Source: Acidobacteriota bacterium (GTDB lineage Bacteria > Acidobacteriota > Blastocatellia > UBA7656). Taken from it: a stretch of DNA of 64,000 nucleotides. Where the stretch lies: NCBI GenBank assembly GCA_040754075.1, contig JBFMDH010000026.1:49244-113243 (forward strand), given 5' to 3'. Shown in pieces: positions 8,163 through 18,175 of the stretch. The position numbers and the translations under genes were made by a program. Position 1 is the stretch's first letter, and every line of letters begins with the position of its first letter. The notes under the pieces are model-generated. The model ran no database searches and had not been told where the DNA came from. It worked only from the letters and a program-made list of their open reading frames with translations.

Positions 8163-9617
8163 ATGTCAAGCACAGTGCAAAACGAAGACCGACAAACATC
8201 CGCAGAAACTCAGGTGAAGGATGTGGACTTGCCGCCGCTTCCCGATGCGCCGCGCGGGTGGGCGTTATTGATGATGATTGGCCCGGCATTTGTCTGGATG
8301 GGCGAAGCCATCGGCTCAGGCGAAGTCATCCTGTCAACCCGCTTTGGCGCAGTGCTCGGCACGGCTGTGTTATGGGTGCCGGCGCTCGCGATATTTTTGA
8401 AGTATTGGGTTGGCATGGCGGGTGCGCGTTATACGGTTTCGACGGGCGAAGGGATGATGGATATGTTCAGCCGTCTTCCGGGCCCGCGAAACTGGGCGGT
8501 CTGGATTGTGTTGCTGGCGCAAACTTTTGCCGCGACGATTTCGACAGGTGGACTCGCAGTTGCCGCGGGAACCTTTGCCCATGCGTTGGTTCCGGCGCTT
8601 CCCGCCTTTGCCTGGAGTTGGATGCTTGCGGCGCTGGCGATGGCTGTGGTCTGGTCGGGTCGCTTCGATGCGCTCAAGCGTGTGATGAGCTTGCTGGTGC
8701 TGGTCATGATTATCGGTGTCGGGTATGTTGCCTTGAAAACCTCGCCTGAACTCGGCGCAGTGCTGCAAGGACTCTTAGGTTTTCAAATTCCCGATATTCC
8801 CGATTGGGCTGTGCAAACCGGAAAGATTGATGCCAACCCGTGGCGCGAGATGGCTCCGATTATGGGTTGGGCGGCGGGCGGCTTCGCTTCGCAAGTCTGG
8901 TACACCTACTGGGTACTCGGAGCCGGATACGGCATGACACATGGACGCCCGTATGGAAAGCCAGGCGAGGTTGCGGCGCTCAAACAAATGAGTTCGGAGA
9001 CTGCGAGCAAAGTGCGCGGCTGGTGTCGCGTGGTTTACGCCGATGCAACAGTGGCATTGGTGATTGGTATGGCAACCACGCTCGGTTTTATGCTTGCGGG
9101 CGCGACCATTCTTCGCCCGCTTCAAGTGGTTCCCGAAGGTCCTCGCGTGGCGTTCGAGCTTGCCGCTGTCTTCGGTTCGCATTGGGGCAAGACCGGAGAA
9201 ATTTTATTCATCCTCGCGGGCTGGGCGGCGCTCTTCAGCACGTTGCTCGGACAACTGGCGGGATGGCCCAGGCTGCTCTCGGACGGCTACCGGATTTGTG
9301 TGCCGCGTTTTGGGCGGCTCGCCTGGGAAAAGCAATTCCGGCTCTTTTTAATTGCGCTTGTCGGCGTCAATTTTCTCATCACCTATGCGCTCGGTTTGCA
9401 ACCTGTGCGGTTGATTCAAACGGCAGCCTTTACCGAAGGTGTGCTTTTGGTTCCGTTGCAGGCGCTGGCAATTTTTCTGGCGCTTTATTTCGTGCTGCCC
9501 CGGTTGTTGTCAGCGGATGCCAGGCAAATACTTAAACCGCACAAACTCTTTGGCGTTCCGCTATTGGTGTGCGCGATTGTTTACCTATTTTTTATTGTGA
9601 TACGGTTCACCCTATGA
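8163..9617 (+). CDS. Nramp-like membrane transporter, non-canonical metal site
   Basis: A 484-residue protein with about 11 predicted membrane helices. The first helix carries GPAFVWMGEAIGSGEVILSTR, matching the broad Nramp pattern (GPG...GSGE) common in environmental bacteria. Nramp metal transporters need the DPGN motif in helix 1 and a Met-Pro-His-type motif in helix 6. Here helix 1 has GEAIGSGE instead, and I see no MPH. Transport of Mn/Fe is therefore doubtful. Its place between a lactonase and a dehydrogenase, with an ATGA overlap to the next gene, hints at a sugar-acid or other organic substrate; that is inference only. Confidence 0.75.
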   Translation: MSSTVQNEDRQTSAETQVKDVDLPPLPDAPRGWALLMMIGPAFVWMGEAIGSGEVILSTRFGAVLGTAVLWVPALAIFLKYWVGMAGARYTVSTGEGMMDMFSRLPGPRNWAVWIVLLAQTFAATISTGGLAVAAGTFAHALVPALPAFAWSWMLAALAMAVVWSGRFDALKRVMSLLVLVMIIGVGYVALKTSPELGAVLQGLLGFQIPDIPDWAVQTGKIDANPWREMAPIMGWAAGGFASQVWYTYWVLGAGYGMTHGRPYGKPGEVAALKQMSSETASKVRGWCRVVYADATVALVIGMATTLGFMLAGATILRPLQVVPEGPRVAFELAAVFGSHWGKTGEILFILAGWAALFSTLLGQLAGWPRLLSDGYRICVPRFGRLAWEKQFRLFLIALVGVNFLITYALGLQPVRLIQTAAFTEGVLLVPLQALAIFLALYFVLPRLLSADARQILKPHKLFGVPLLVCAIVYLFFIVIRFTL

Positions 9618-10639
9618 AAGTTCTACTTTACCCCGACTATGAACAATTGAAGATTGCCGAACAGAGCGAACCGCGTCCCGACGCTGGTGAAGTGCTGTTG
9701 CGCGTCGAGGCTTGCGGCATCTGTGGCAGTGAACTTGAAGCCTTCAAAAAGCGCAGCCCGCGCCGGGTTCCGCCGCTGGTGATGGGACATGAATTCTGCG
9801 GCATCATTGAAGAGGTTGGCGCGAAGGTCCGCTTGTTCACACGCGGTCAACGGGTGGTATCGCATTCGTTGTACGGTTGCGGCGAATGTGTGCGTTGTTT
9901 GCGCGGCAATAGCCACCTGTGCGCCAGGCGACAATTATTCGGCATGAACCGGCAAGGTGGTTTTGCTGAACTGGTCTCGGTTCCTGAAAAGTGTCTGGTC
10001 GCCTGGCCTGAGTCGTTGCCTGCGGCAGCGGCGAGTTTAGCGGAACCCTTGGCAAACGGCGTTCACGTTGTTGGCTTGACGTGGCAACTCATCCCCAGCC
10101 GGGTTGCCATTGTCGGCGCGGGACCCATCGGGCTGCTCTGTCAACAGGCATTTCAATGTTTGACGACTGCCGAAACCATCGTTGCCGATTTGATTCAGGA
10201 ACGCCTGAATGTCGCCAACCGACTTGGCGCGAAACACACCATCAATTCGAGCTACAGCAATTTTCTGGAAGAGATATTGGCGCTGACCAGAGGCGAGGGC
10301 GCGGATGTAGTGGTGGATGCGGTCGGCAGCAGCGTGTCCAAGCAACAGGCTTTGGAAGCGACGCGCCCCGGCGGTATCACGGTTTGGATTGGCACGCGCG
10401 AAAACACCATCTCCATGAACTCTTACGATGTGACGCTCACCGAAAGGCGCGTGCAGGGCAGTTATGCAGCGTCGTTGGACGAATTGAAAGTTGCCGTAGA
10501 TTTGCTGGCGACCGGTCGCGTAGAGACGATGAGTTGGGTGAAGACCTTTCCGCTTGTGGAAGGCGTCGATGCCTTTCGCCGCATGATGGCAGCCCAGGGC
10601 GATGACATCAAAGCCGTGTTGTTGCCAACGCTGTCTTAA
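9614..10639 (+). CDS. Zinc-dependent alcohol/sugar dehydrogenase (MDR family)
   Basis: The start at 9614 overlaps the previous stop as ATGA, showing translational coupling. The 341-residue medium-chain dehydrogenase has catalytic zinc ligands in ACGICGSELE and MGHEF (His59, Glu60). It has a four-cysteine structural zinc lobe (GCGECVRCLRGNSHLC) and a Rossmann fold (VAIVGAGPIGLL). This branch includes threonine, sorbitol/galactitol and L-idonate dehydrogenases. In this cluster it could oxidise the free sugar or a sugar-acid hydroxyl with NAD(P). No residue fixes the substrate. Confidence 0.9.
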   Translation: MKVLLYPDYEQLKIAEQSEPRPDAGEVLLRVEACGICGSELEAFKKRSPRRVPPLVMGHEFCGIIEEVGAKVRLFTRGQRVVSHSLYGCGECVRCLRGNSHLCARRQLFGMNRQGGFAELVSVPEKCLVAWPESLPAAAASLAEPLANGVHVVGLTWQLIPSRVAIVGAGPIGLLCQQAFQCLTTAETIVADLIQERLNVANRLGAKHTINSSYSNFLEEILALTRGEGADVVVDAVGSSVSKQQALEATRPGGITVWIGTRENTISMNSYDVTLTERRVQGSYAASLDELKVAVDLLATGRVETMSWVKTFPLVEGVDAFRRMMAAQGDDIKAVLLPTLS

Positions 10640-10653
10640 AACATTTAATCGTT

Positions 10654-11463
10654 ATGAGCAATAACCAAAGTATGCCGTCGGAATTTATCATGCCGAGTTT
10701 TCGCCTTGACGGGCGCGTTGCGCTGGTTACGGGCGGAAGTCGTGGACTAGGGTTAGGGATGGCGCTGGCGCTTGCCCACGCCGGTGCCGATGTCGCTTTA
10801 GCGGCGCGCACCGCCAGTGAACTCGAAGCCGCTGCCGCGATGATTCAAGCAATCGGGCGGCAAACATTTTTTCTGCCCACGGACGTCAGCGATGTGACCG
10901 GCATCCAGACGATGGTGCAAATCACCGCCGCGCGTTTCGGGCGCTTGGATATATTGGTGAACGCCGCAGGCATCAACATTCGTCAACCGGTTGACGAATT
11001 TACCGAAGACGATTGGGAACAGTTAATGGCGGTTAATTTGAAGGGCGCGTTTTTTGCCGCTCAGGAAGCAGCGCGGATTATGCGCTCTCAGGGCAAAGGC
11101 AAAATCATTAATGTCGGCTCGGTGGCATTTGAAATCATCGTTCCCAATATTGCGCTCTATGCCATCAGCAAAGGCGGGATGCGACAGATGACCCGCAGCC
11201 TCGCTGTTGAACTCGCGCGCGATAACATCTGCGTGAATGCCATTGCGCCCGGCAGATTTTGGACGAAGATGACCGATGCGGTTTTTTCCGACCCCGAACT
11301 TTACGAAAGCGCGGTTGCGCCGATTCCGCTTGGTCGCCCGGGCACGGCTGCGGATTTAGCCGGAGCCACCGTTTTACTGGCTTCGGATGCCAGCGACTAC
11401 ATCACCGGACAGACCATCTTTGTGGATGGCGGTTGGTTGGTCAACGGCGGTGTTAAGGCATAA
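10654..11463 (+). CDS. Short-chain dehydrogenase/reductase
   Basis: A 269-residue SDR starting 14 bases after the zinc dehydrogenase. Later in-frame ATGs at 10672 and 10690 are possible starts, since the conserved domain begins at FRLDGRVALVTGG. It shows the classical cofactor motif TGGSRGLGLG, the NAAG motif (LVNAAGIN) and the catalytic Ser...Tyr-x3-Lys (GSVAFEIIV..LYAISKGG). It ends with the tetramerising ITGQTIFVDGGW tail. It resembles gluconate 5-dehydrogenase-type SDRs. In a fucose/rhamnose-type pathway an SDR oxidises either the sugar or 2-keto-3-deoxy acid at C4, and either role fits. Confidence 0.9.
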   Translation: MSNNQSMPSEFIMPSFRLDGRVALVTGGSRGLGLGMALALAHAGADVALAARTASELEAAAAMIQAIGRQTFFLPTDVSDVTGIQTMVQITAARFGRLDILVNAAGINIRQPVDEFTEDDWEQLMAVNLKGAFFAAQEAARIMRSQGKGKIINVGSVAFEIIVPNIALYAISKGGMRQMTRSLAVELARDNICVNAIAPGRFWTKMTDAVFSDPELYESAVAPIPLGRPGTAADLAGATVLLASDASDYITGQTIFVDGGWLVNGGVKA

Positions 11464-11568
11464 GTAAAAAGGCAAAAGGTAAAAGTAAAAAGGCAAATTG
11501 CGCAGGTGTGAGCGGGCGGGTCTTCTTCAATTTATAAATCACAGAAAATCTTTGGATTGAATGAGCAG

Positions 11569-11709
11569 ATGATGAATTCCCACATGACACCGCAACGATT
11601 GCGCCATCATTTTTCAGGCGTGATGGCTTTTCCGGTCACGCTTTTTAAAAACGATTTGTCGCTTGACCTCGCGGGGATTGGCGGCGCAGACACCTACTGC
11701 TTTGATTGA
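11569..11709 (+). pseudogene. Truncated dihydrodipicolinate synthase/KdgD-like gene remnant
   Basis: A 46-codon frame from ATG 11569 to TGA 11709 reads MTPQRLRHHFSGVMAFPVT, then LFKNDLSLDLAGI. This is the characteristic N-terminus of dihydrodipicolinate-synthase-superfamily aldolases/dehydratases, closest by eye to 5-dehydro-4-deoxyglucarate dehydratase. It then runs into unrelated residues and a stop. The intact family is about 300 residues, so only the first ~35 remain. It lies beside the IlvD/Edd dehydratase, exactly where a 2-keto-3-deoxy-acid dehydratase or aldolase would be expected. I read it as a relic of a lost pathway branch. Confidence 0.7.
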
Positions 11710-11729
11710 GTGGAATTCAGCTAAAGGGA

Positions 11730-11850
11730 AATAGAAAGCTGACAAAACCAACGGAAATAACGGAACAGACGGAAACCGCGCCAGCAAAATCTGCCGGTGT
11801 CTTTGCCAATTTTCAGATGTTCCGTTTGTTGCGTGAGACTTTTGAATTAA
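11730..11850. repeat. Intergenic inverted short-unit repeat
   Basis: The left side contains tandem units of about nine bases built on ACGGAA (11741-11775). The right side has TTCCGTTTGTTGCGT (near 11819-11833), giving partial complementarity around the relic gene's downstream flank. It probably belongs with the other palindromic short-unit repeats of this window. Confidence 0.4.
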
Positions 11851-11874
11851 TTCAAGGCTTCATCGGAGGAATCG

Positions 11875-13602
11875 ATGTCTTCAAAGAAAGCCCCTGAACA
11901 ATTGCGCAGTCATCGCTGGTTTGGCGCGACAGACCTGCGCTCATTCGGTCATCGCGCCCGCGCCAAACAGATGGGCTATGAGGTGAACGATTTTGCGGGC
12001 AAACCGGTCATTGCCATCGTCAATACGTGGAGCGACCTGACCACCTGCCACAGCCATTTCCGCACCCGCGCCGACGAAGTCAAACGCGGTGTGTGGCAGG
12101 CGGGTGGCTTCCCGGTTGAACTCCCGGCAATGCCGGTCAACGAAACCTACATGAAGCCAAGCCCGATGATGTATCGCAATTTTCTGGCGATGGAAACCGA
12201 AGAGTTACTGCGCAGTCAACCCGTCGATGGCGTGGTGCTGATGGGCGGTTGCGATAAAACGACACCGGGATTGCTGATGGGCGCAATCAGCATGAATTTG
12301 CCCGCCATCTATTTGCCCGCAGGTCCGATGCTTCGCGGCAACTGGAACGGGCAGACGCTTGGCAGTGGCACGGATATGTGGAAATACTGGGCGGAAAAAT
12401 CCGCCGGTAATATCAGTGATTGTGAATGGTCGGAAATGGAAAGCGGCATTGCGCGTTCGGCAGGTCATTGCATGACGATGGGCACGGCTTCGACGATGAC
12501 CGCGATTGCCGAAGCTTTGGGCATGACGCTTCCGGGCGCTTCTTCGATTCCTGCGGTTGACGCCAGCCATCAACGTATGGCGACCGCCTGCGGACGACGC
12601 ATCGTTGAAATGGTCTGGGAAGATTTGAAACCGCGCGACATTTTAACCGAAGGCGCTTTTGAAAATGCCATCACTGTTGATATGGCAATCGGCGGTTCGA
12701 CCAATGCGATTATTCATTTCGTCGCTCTCGCAGGTCGCGTCGGGTTGAAATTGGAGTTAAACAAATTCGATGCCATTTCCCAACATACGCCGATGATTGC
12801 CAACCTGCGCCCGTCAGGTGAATACCTGATGGAAGATTTTTATTATGCCGGGGGACTTCGCGCCTTGATGCATGAGATTAGCGAACTCCTGAATCTTGAT
12901 TGCCTGACGGTATCGGGCAAGACGATGGGCGCGAATATTGAATCCGCAAAGGTGTTCAAACCGGAAATCATTCGCCCGCTCAGTAATCCGGTTTCAGCAA
13001 AAGGCGGCACGGCGATTCTTTATGGCAACCTTGCGCCTGATGGTGCGGTAATTAAACCGACTGCTGCCGAAGCGCATTTGCTCAAACATAGCGGACGCGC
13101 CGTGGTTTTCAAAGATTATAATGACCTGGCAGCGCGGGTGAATGACGAGGATTTAACGGTTGATGAAACCTCTGTGCTGGTGTTGCAAAATGCCGGGCCG
13201 CTTGGCGGTCCCGGTATGCCGGAATGGGGAATGTTGCCGATTCCGCAAAAACTTTTGAAGAAAGGCGTGCGCGATATGGTGCGGATTTCCGATGCCCGCA
13301 TGAGCGGCACCTCTTATGGGGCGTGCGTCTTGCACGTCTCGCCGGAATCCTACATCGGCGGGCCGCTGGCGTTGGTGCGCGATGGCGATGTGATAGAGAT
13401 GGATGTGCCCGGTCGCCGACTGCATCTACAAGTCAGTGAGGCAGAGTTGGAAAAGCGCCGAAGCGAGTGGCGTCCGCCGCAGTTGAGGTACGCGCGCGGA
13501 TTCAGCGCCCTCTACACCACGCATGTCACGCAGGCGCACCAGGGTTGTGATTTCGATTTTCTGCACGAGGGCGCGGAAACCCCGGAACCGGAGATTCATT
13601 AA
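11875..13602 (+). CDS. IlvD/Edd family sugar-acid dehydratase
   Basis: A 575-residue enzyme with a strong GGAGG site before ATG 11875. The IlvD/Edd family removes water from dihydroxy or sugar acids using an Fe-S cluster and Mg2+. The cluster cysteines are visible in [18 protein letters not shown] and [12 protein letters not shown]. The conserved GGSTNAIIH and [10 protein letters not shown] segments are present. Length and motifs match aldonate dehydratases (L-arabinonate, D-xylonate, L-fuconate/L-rhamnonate types) better than amino-acid-pathway IlvD. It should make a 2-keto-3-deoxy acid for the downstream hydrolase. The stereochemistry of the substrate is not readable. Confidence 0.93.
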   Translation: MSSKKAPEQLRSHRWFGATDLRSFGHRARAKQMGYEVNDFAGKPVIAIVNTWSDLTTCHSHFRTRADEVKRGVWQAGGFPVELPAMPVNETYMKPSPMMYRNFLAMETEELLRSQPVDGVVLMGGCDKTTPGLLMGAISMNLPAIYLPAGPMLRGNWNGQTLGSGTDMWKYWAEKSAGNISDCEWSEMESGIARSAGHCMTMGTASTMTAIAEALGMTLPGASSIPAVDASHQRMATACGRRIVEMVWEDLKPRDILTEGAFENAITVDMAIGGSTNAIIHFVALAGRVGLKLELNKFDAISQHTPMIANLRPSGEYLMEDFYYAGGLRALMHEISELLNLDCLTVSGKTMGANIESAKVFKPEIIRPLSNPVSAKGGTAILYGNLAPDGAVIKPTAAEAHLLKHSGRAVVFKDYNDLAARVNDEDLTVDETSVLVLQNAGPLGGPGMPEWGMLPIPQKLLKKGVRDMVRISDARMSGTSYGACVLHVSPESYIGGPLALVRDGDVIEMDVPGRRLHLQVSEAELEKRRSEWRPPQLRYARGFSALYTTHVTQAHQGCDFDFLHEGAETPEPEIH

Positions 13603-13890
13603 AAAATTGCCTCAAATTGAAGAGGTGAAAAGGTAAGAAAATAGTTTGTTGATGCACAGACGGCTCACATTTTTAATGAATGAAGAGCAGGGTTTGATAT
13701 TTGGTTGCCGATTGCACTACTGTTCGCGCTATTCTTGAAAACCGGATGAACAGCAGACTAGCGCACAGGCGACAATACGAGTTGCCGTGAGTGCTTTTTA
13801 TTTTTTGCCTTGCAGGAATATTTTTGCGCGACCTGAAAGTGGATGCTTCATTGTGTGGGTTTTCAGGCTTTTTCAAGATAAAGAGGAATT

Positions 13891-14847
13891 ATGAATAAAT
13901 TTAAACTGATTGTACTTGTATTGCTGGTTTCAGTCTGTTGCTTTGCGCCCGGATGTCGTCGCGAAGCGAGCACCAAGCGGGTCATTGCAGTGATTCCGAA
14001 AGGCGTGTCGCATTTCTTCTGGCAAAGCGTTCACGCGGGCGCAGAAGCTGCCGGTAAAGAATTGAATGTAGAAATCATCTGGAAAGGTCCCGCGCAGGAG
14101 ACCGATTACACAGGGCAAATCAACATGGTCGAAGACGCGATTAACCGCCGCGTCGATGGCATCGTGCTTGCCCCTTCGCATGGCGATGCTTTGGTGCCGG
14201 TGGTTGAACGCGCTCAGAAAGAAGGCATCCCCGTAACCATTTTCGATTCCGGCATCAATACCGAAAAATATCTTTCATATGTTGCCACCGATAATCGTCA
14301 AGGTGGCGTGGTCGCGGCTGAACGGCTGGCAGAAAAACTCGGCGGCAAAGGTAAAGTGGCAATCCTTGGCGTCAAAGCCGGTTCAGTTTCGACCGACGAG
14401 CGTGAACAAGGGTTTCAGGAAACCATCAAGCAGAAATATCCCGGCATTGAAATCGTCGCTTTTCAATATGGTGAAGCTGACCGCGCCAAATCGCTTGATC
14501 GCGCGACCGACATCATGACGGCGCACAGCGATTTGAACGGCTTTTTCGCCTCGAATGAATCTTCGACAGTAGGTGCCGTGCAGGCGATTAAACAGAAGGG
14601 TCTGGCAGGCAAAGTCATATTGGTGGGTTTCGATTCCAGCCCCAATTTGATTGACGATTTGAATGCCGGAGCGATTGATTCGCTGGTGTTACAAAACCCT
14701 TTCAAGATGGGTTACGAAGGCGTCAAAAGTATGGTCAATAAATTAAATGGTCAGGAACCGCCGCGCAAAATGGACACCGGCGTGAGTTTGCTTACCAAAG
14801 ACAACATCAACACGCCCGAAATGCAGCAACTCCTCAAAGCGCCATAG
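13891..14847 (+). CDS. Sugar ABC transporter substrate-binding lipoprotein
   Basis: A 318-residue periplasmic binding protein of the ribose type (type I fold). It has an N-terminal signal ending in a probable lipobox cysteine (FAPGC). The mature protein begins a typical [19 protein letters not shown] strand and continues with [31 protein letters not shown] and GFFASNESS. It should deliver a monosaccharide, plausibly the one catabolised here, to the ATPase and permease downstream. It is separated from them by an inserted HNH gene, so the original operon was interrupted. Confidence 0.9.
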   Translation: MNKFKLIVLVLLVSVCCFAPGCRREASTKRVIAVIPKGVSHFFWQSVHAGAEAAGKELNVEIIWKGPAQETDYTGQINMVEDAINRRVDGIVLAPSHGDALVPVVERAQKEGIPVTIFDSGINTEKYLSYVATDNRQGGVVAAERLAEKLGGKGKVAILGVKAGSVSTDEREQGFQETIKQKYPGIEIVAFQYGEADRAKSLDRATDIMTAHSDLNGFFASNESSTVGAVQAIKQKGLAGKVILVGFDSSPNLIDDLNAGAIDSLVLQNPFKMGYEGVKSMVNKLNGQEPPRKMDTGVSLLTKDNINTPEMQQLLKAP

Positions 14848-14907
14848 AAAAAATGTGGTAATAGATTTTCAGCGTTCTTGCTTTGAGCTATACACAACCC
14901 AAATTCG

Positions 14908-14917
14908 TTGTGAGCGA
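14908..14917. repeat. Left copy of a 10-base inverted repeat flanking the HNH gene
   Basis: TTGTGAGCGA here is the exact reverse complement of TCGCTCACAA at 15391-15400 on the other side of the HNH gene. It could mark the edge of an inserted segment, or be chance. Confidence 0.3.
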
Positions 14918-14947
14918 GAGAACTACATGATTTTACAAGGGGAAGGA

Positions 14948-15382
14948 ATGAAACTAGAGGACTGGTTGTATAGTGAGACGGATGATACTTGCGCCATCTG
15001 TGGGATCAGAGGGATTCAAATACTCACAAATCATCATATTGATAACAATCATTCAAATAATGTTTATGACAACACAATTGTCCTTTGCCACAACTGCCAT
15101 AGCCAACATCATCAGAATAAAGGGCTAAGTCAAAAGCAGATTGAGGATCGGAAGAGACACCTGATACAAAAGACGCTAACTCAATATGGTATAAATGCAA
15201 TGAAAATTGCTGGACGCAATAGTTTCGGTGTAGTGGCAATGCCTTTCCTTCTATATCATCTGGTGCAATTAGGTTATATGACAAAAGAAGAAACCCAGAT
15301 GGGGTATGGGGATCAAGAAGATGCTACAGCCCGCTTTGCTATAACTGAAAGTGGTCGAACATTATTGCAGAAATGGTTTTAA
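14948..15382 (+). CDS. HNH-endonuclease-like protein inserted in the ABC operon
   Basis: The start chosen is ATG 14948, directly behind AAGGGGAAGGA, giving 144 residues; ATG 14927 is an alternative. The domain shows CAICG, then TNHHIDNNHSNN and CHNCHSQHH: two Cys pairs that bind zinc and the His/Asn pattern of HNH nucleases. A C-terminal winged-helix-like tail follows (LVQLGYMTKEE, FAITESGRTLL). The gene is clearly more AT-rich than its neighbours and splits the sugar-binding protein from its ATPase. It looks transferred. Whether it is an active nuclease or part of a defence or mobile unit is unknown. Confidence 0.7.
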   Translation: MKLEDWLYSETDDTCAICGIRGIQILTNHHIDNNHSNNVYDNTIVLCHNCHSQHHQNKGLSQKQIEDRKRHLIQKTLTQYGINAMKIAGRNSFGVVAMPFLLYHLVQLGYMTKEETQMGYGDQEDATARFAITESGRTLLQKWF

Positions 15383-15390
15383 AAATGTCG

Positions 15391-15400
15391 TCGCTCACAA
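15391..15400. repeat. Right copy of the 10-base inverted repeat
   Basis: TCGCTCACAA lies 8 bases after the HNH stop codon and is the complement of 14908-14917. Confidence 0.3.
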
Positions 15401-15471
15401 AGACATCTTATAATTTGTTCGTTTAGTGATGAAGAAAATTGGGACCTCACTCTCAGAGAAAAGCTTGCTTT

Positions 15472-17019
15472 ATGACTTCAAACGCCCCGGCGCTAGAAAT
15501 GCGCCGCATTAGTAAATCATTTGCCGGGAATAGCGTGCTCGCGGAGGTCAATTTGTCTGCCGCGGCGGGCGAAGTTCACGCGCTCGTGGGCGAAAATGGC
15601 GCGGGCAAATCGACGCTCATGAAAATTCTCGCGGGCGTGCATCAACCCGATAGCGGCGAGATTCTCATCAATGGCAACGAGGCGCGAATTAACAATCCGG
15701 CGGCGGCGCTCGCCCAAGGCATTGCCATGATTTATCAGGAACTCGCGCTCGCGCCGCACCTCACCGTGGCGGAAAATATTTTTCTCGGTCGTGAGCCGCT
15801 CAGCTTTGCGCCGCTCGGCATCCTTAGTAAACGTCAATTGAATGCCAAGACCGCGGAACTGCTCGCCGAATACGGCTTTGAACTCGACCCTGAAGCGCGT
15901 GTCGAACGTCTGAGCGCCGCCGACCGCCAAATCGTTGAAATTATGCGCGCTACTTTGGAAGCCCGGCGCGTCATCGTCATGGATGAGCCGACCTCGTCGC
16001 TTACCACACGCGAAGTTGATGAATTGTTTCGCTTGATTCGCGACCTCAAAGCGCGCGGCTTGGCGATTATCTACATTTCGCATCGCCTCGAAGAACTCGA
16101 AGCTATCGCCGACCGCTTGACGATTTTGCGCGACGGGCAGGCGGTTTACACAGGCGCGTGGGGCGAGCTTTCAATGGATGACATCATACGCTTCATGGCG
16201 GGTCGTGAATTGAAAGAAATTTTTCCACCACGCGCGGCGCACATCGGGGAAGCGCGCCTCGTCATTCAGGATTTATCGCTTGCCGGAAAATTTGCGAACG
16301 TCAGCTTTGCAGCGCGTGCAGGCGAAGTCTTAGGCATTGCCGGACTCGCGGGAGCCGGTCGCACCGAACTCGTTGAAACCATTTTCGGCGCACACGCGGC
16401 AGACAGCGGCGCAATTTATTTGAATGGGGCAAAGCTTTTTGCCGGGCATCCTGAGCGCGCCGTGAATGAAGGGTTGAGTCTACTTACCGAAGACCGCAAA
16501 CGCACAGGGCTTTGTCTGAATTTATCAATGGCGCATAACCTGACGCTTGCCAATGTGCGGGCGCTTATCAGGAATTGGCGGCTCAGTCGCAAACGCGAAC
16601 AGGATGCCACGCGCCAGTACATCGAAAAATTGCACATTCGCCCGCCCGACCCGATGAAAACTGTGGCGCGACTGAGTGGCGGCAATCAACAGAAAGTTTT
16701 ACTCGGTCGCTGGCTATTTGCCGGTTCGCAAGTCTTCCTGCTCGATGAACCAACGCGCGGCGTTGATGTGGCGGCGCGTTCGGAAATTTACCGCGCCATC
16801 AATGAACTCACGGAAGCGGGCGCGGCAGTCGTAATGGTGTCTTCGGATTTACCGGAACTCTTAGGTATGGCTGACCGCTTGTTGGTGATGCGGCGCGGAC
16901 GACTGGTTGCCGAACTCGATGCCCGCAAAACGACGCAGGAAGAGGTGTTGAGGTATGCCGCTGTTGAAGATGCTAATTTCTTAGCACCCGAAGTTTCATC
17001 AGAAGGTTTAAGTCGCTAA
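15472..17019 (+). CDS. Sugar ABC transporter ATP-binding protein (RbsA/MglA type)
   Basis: The start is ATG 15472 ([17 protein letters not shown]), giving 515 residues with two fused nucleotide-binding domains. The N-half has Walker [13 protein letters not shown], a Q-loop region and Walker [12 protein letters not shown]. The C-half keeps a degenerate Walker A ([11 protein letters not shown]) and the signature [14 protein letters not shown] with [11 protein letters not shown]. This arrangement is that of ribose/galactose-type importers. It energises uptake with the permease that follows about 50 bases later and the binding protein upstream of the HNH insertion. Confidence 0.95.
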   Translation: MTSNAPALEMRRISKSFAGNSVLAEVNLSAAAGEVHALVGENGAGKSTLMKILAGVHQPDSGEILINGNEARINNPAAALAQGIAMIYQELALAPHLTVAENIFLGREPLSFAPLGILSKRQLNAKTAELLAEYGFELDPEARVERLSAADRQIVEIMRATLEARRVIVMDEPTSSLTTREVDELFRLIRDLKARGLAIIYISHRLEELEAIADRLTILRDGQAVYTGAWGELSMDDIIRFMAGRELKEIFPPRAAHIGEARLVIQDLSLAGKFANVSFAARAGEVLGIAGLAGAGRTELVETIFGAHAADSGAIYLNGAKLFAGHPERAVNEGLSLLTEDRKRTGLCLNLSMAHNLTLANVRALIRNWRLSRKREQDATRQYIEKLHIRPPDPMKTVARLSGGNQQKVLLGRWLFAGSQVFLLDEPTRGVDVAARSEIYRAINELTEAGAAVVMVSSDLPELLGMADRLLVMRRGRLVAELDARKTTQEEVLRYAAVEDANFLAPEVSSEGLSR

Positions 17020-17071
17020 TCAACGGCAAAGCGCCGCAACCTTCGCGAATCAATTTTATTGAGAACACCAT

Positions 17072-18013
17072 ATGTCAGACTGGATTAAACGCTTTCTTCC
17101 TTTTGTCAGCCTCATCGCGCTTTGCATGGTGATTGCCGTGCTGGAACCGAAATTTGTTTCGGCTGGCAATCTTGCAGGTGTTGCGCGACAGACCGCCGTG
17201 ATTACGATTATGGCAATCGGCATGACGGTGGTGATGGTATCGGGCGGCATTGACCTTTCGGTCGGTTCAATGATGGCGCTCACTGCCGTGATTGGCGCTA
17301 TTGCGATGGTCGCGGGCGCGCCGGTGTTATTGGGAATTTTAGTCTGCATTGCGGCAGGCGCGATGTTCGGACTCGTGAACGGCGCGGCAGTGGCGATGCT
17401 CAAGATTCCGCCGTTCATTGTCACGCTTGGCGCGATGGGCATTTATCGTGGCATCGCTTTGCTGGTCACCGATGGCAAAGCGGTTGTCGGTCTACCAAAT
17501 GATTTCGGGTATCTAGCCGAAGGCAATTTATTCGGCGTGATGCCGATTCCCTTGTTGATTGTTCTGGTGGTCGCACTTGCCATTCATTTTTTATTGAACA
17601 ACACTCAGGCGGGGCGTTATTCGTATGCGATTGGCAGCAACTCGGAAGCGGCGCGTTATGCGGGGGTGCGGGTGTCGCGCTATCAAGTCATGTTCTATGT
17701 GATTTTAGGCGCGCTTGCGGGACTCGCGGGAGCGATTGAATCGGCAAGGTTAGTTACCGGGCAACCGACCGCCGGCGAAGGTTATGAATTGCGCGTCATC
17801 GCGGCGGTGGTCATTGGCGGCGGGTCGCTCAGCGGCGGACAAGGCACCGTCATCGGCACGATTATCGGGTCATTGATTATGGGTGTGCTTGCAAACGGCG
17901 CGAACCTGCTCGGCATTTCGTCATTCACCCAACAGGTAATCATCGGCGCAGTCATTGTGCTTGCCGTCACCTTTGATGAATTTCAACGCCGTCGATTGCA
18001 AACCGCGGTATAG
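17072..18013 (+). CDS. Sugar ABC transporter permease (RbsC type)
   Basis: A 313-residue integral membrane protein with about 8-10 helices. It carries the ribose-type permease signatures GIDLSVGSMMAL, FIVTLGAMGIYRGIALL, AARYAGVRVSRY and VIGGGSLSGGQGTVIGTIIG. It pairs with the double ATPase just upstream. The stop codon merges with a long palindromic repeat. Confidence 0.94.
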   Translation: MSDWIKRFLPFVSLIALCMVIAVLEPKFVSAGNLAGVARQTAVITIMAIGMTVVMVSGGIDLSVGSMMALTAVIGAIAMVAGAPVLLGILVCIAAGAMFGLVNGAAVAMLKIPPFIVTLGAMGIYRGIALLVTDGKAVVGLPNDFGYLAEGNLFGVMPIPLLIVLVVALAIHFLLNNTQAGRYSYAIGSNSEAARYAGVRVSRYQVMFYVILGALAGLAGAIESARLVTGQPTAGEGYELRVIAAVVIGGGSLSGGQGTVIGTIIGSLIMGVLANGANLLGISSFTQQVIIGAVIVLAVTFDEFQRRRLQTAV

Positions 18014-18146
18014 GATACAGGATTCAGGGCAGAGGAACGCTGAAGGCAGAAGGATGAACGATGAACAGAATGCGTTATGAAGTTGTTCATCGTTCCGCGT
18101 TCCTACTTCATACTTTCCTTTCTCTGAATCCTGAATCCTGTATCCT
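18012..18146. repeat. Palindromic repeat of short tandem units after rbsC-like gene
   Basis: AGGATACAGGATTCAG (18012-18027) is perfectly complementary to CTGAATCCTGTATCCT (18131-18146). Inside, GAACGATGAAC pairs with GTTCATCGTTC. The arm overlaps the permease stop codon. Transcribed, it would fold into one long hairpin between the permease and the downstream hydrolase, and could act as a partial terminator or mRNA stabiliser. Confidence 0.85.
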
Positions 18147-18175
18147 TAACTTAATAGATTGGAGCAAAAACCTAA

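Noticed and set aside
13673..13876. 67-codon minus frame upstream of the sugar-binding lipoprotein
   Set aside because: No ribosome site, basic random-looking composition; more likely leader or promoter DNA.
15024..15284. 86-codon frame antisense to the HNH gene
   Set aside because: The plus-strand HNH frame has clear zinc and HNH motifs and a ribosome site, so the antisense frame is a shadow.
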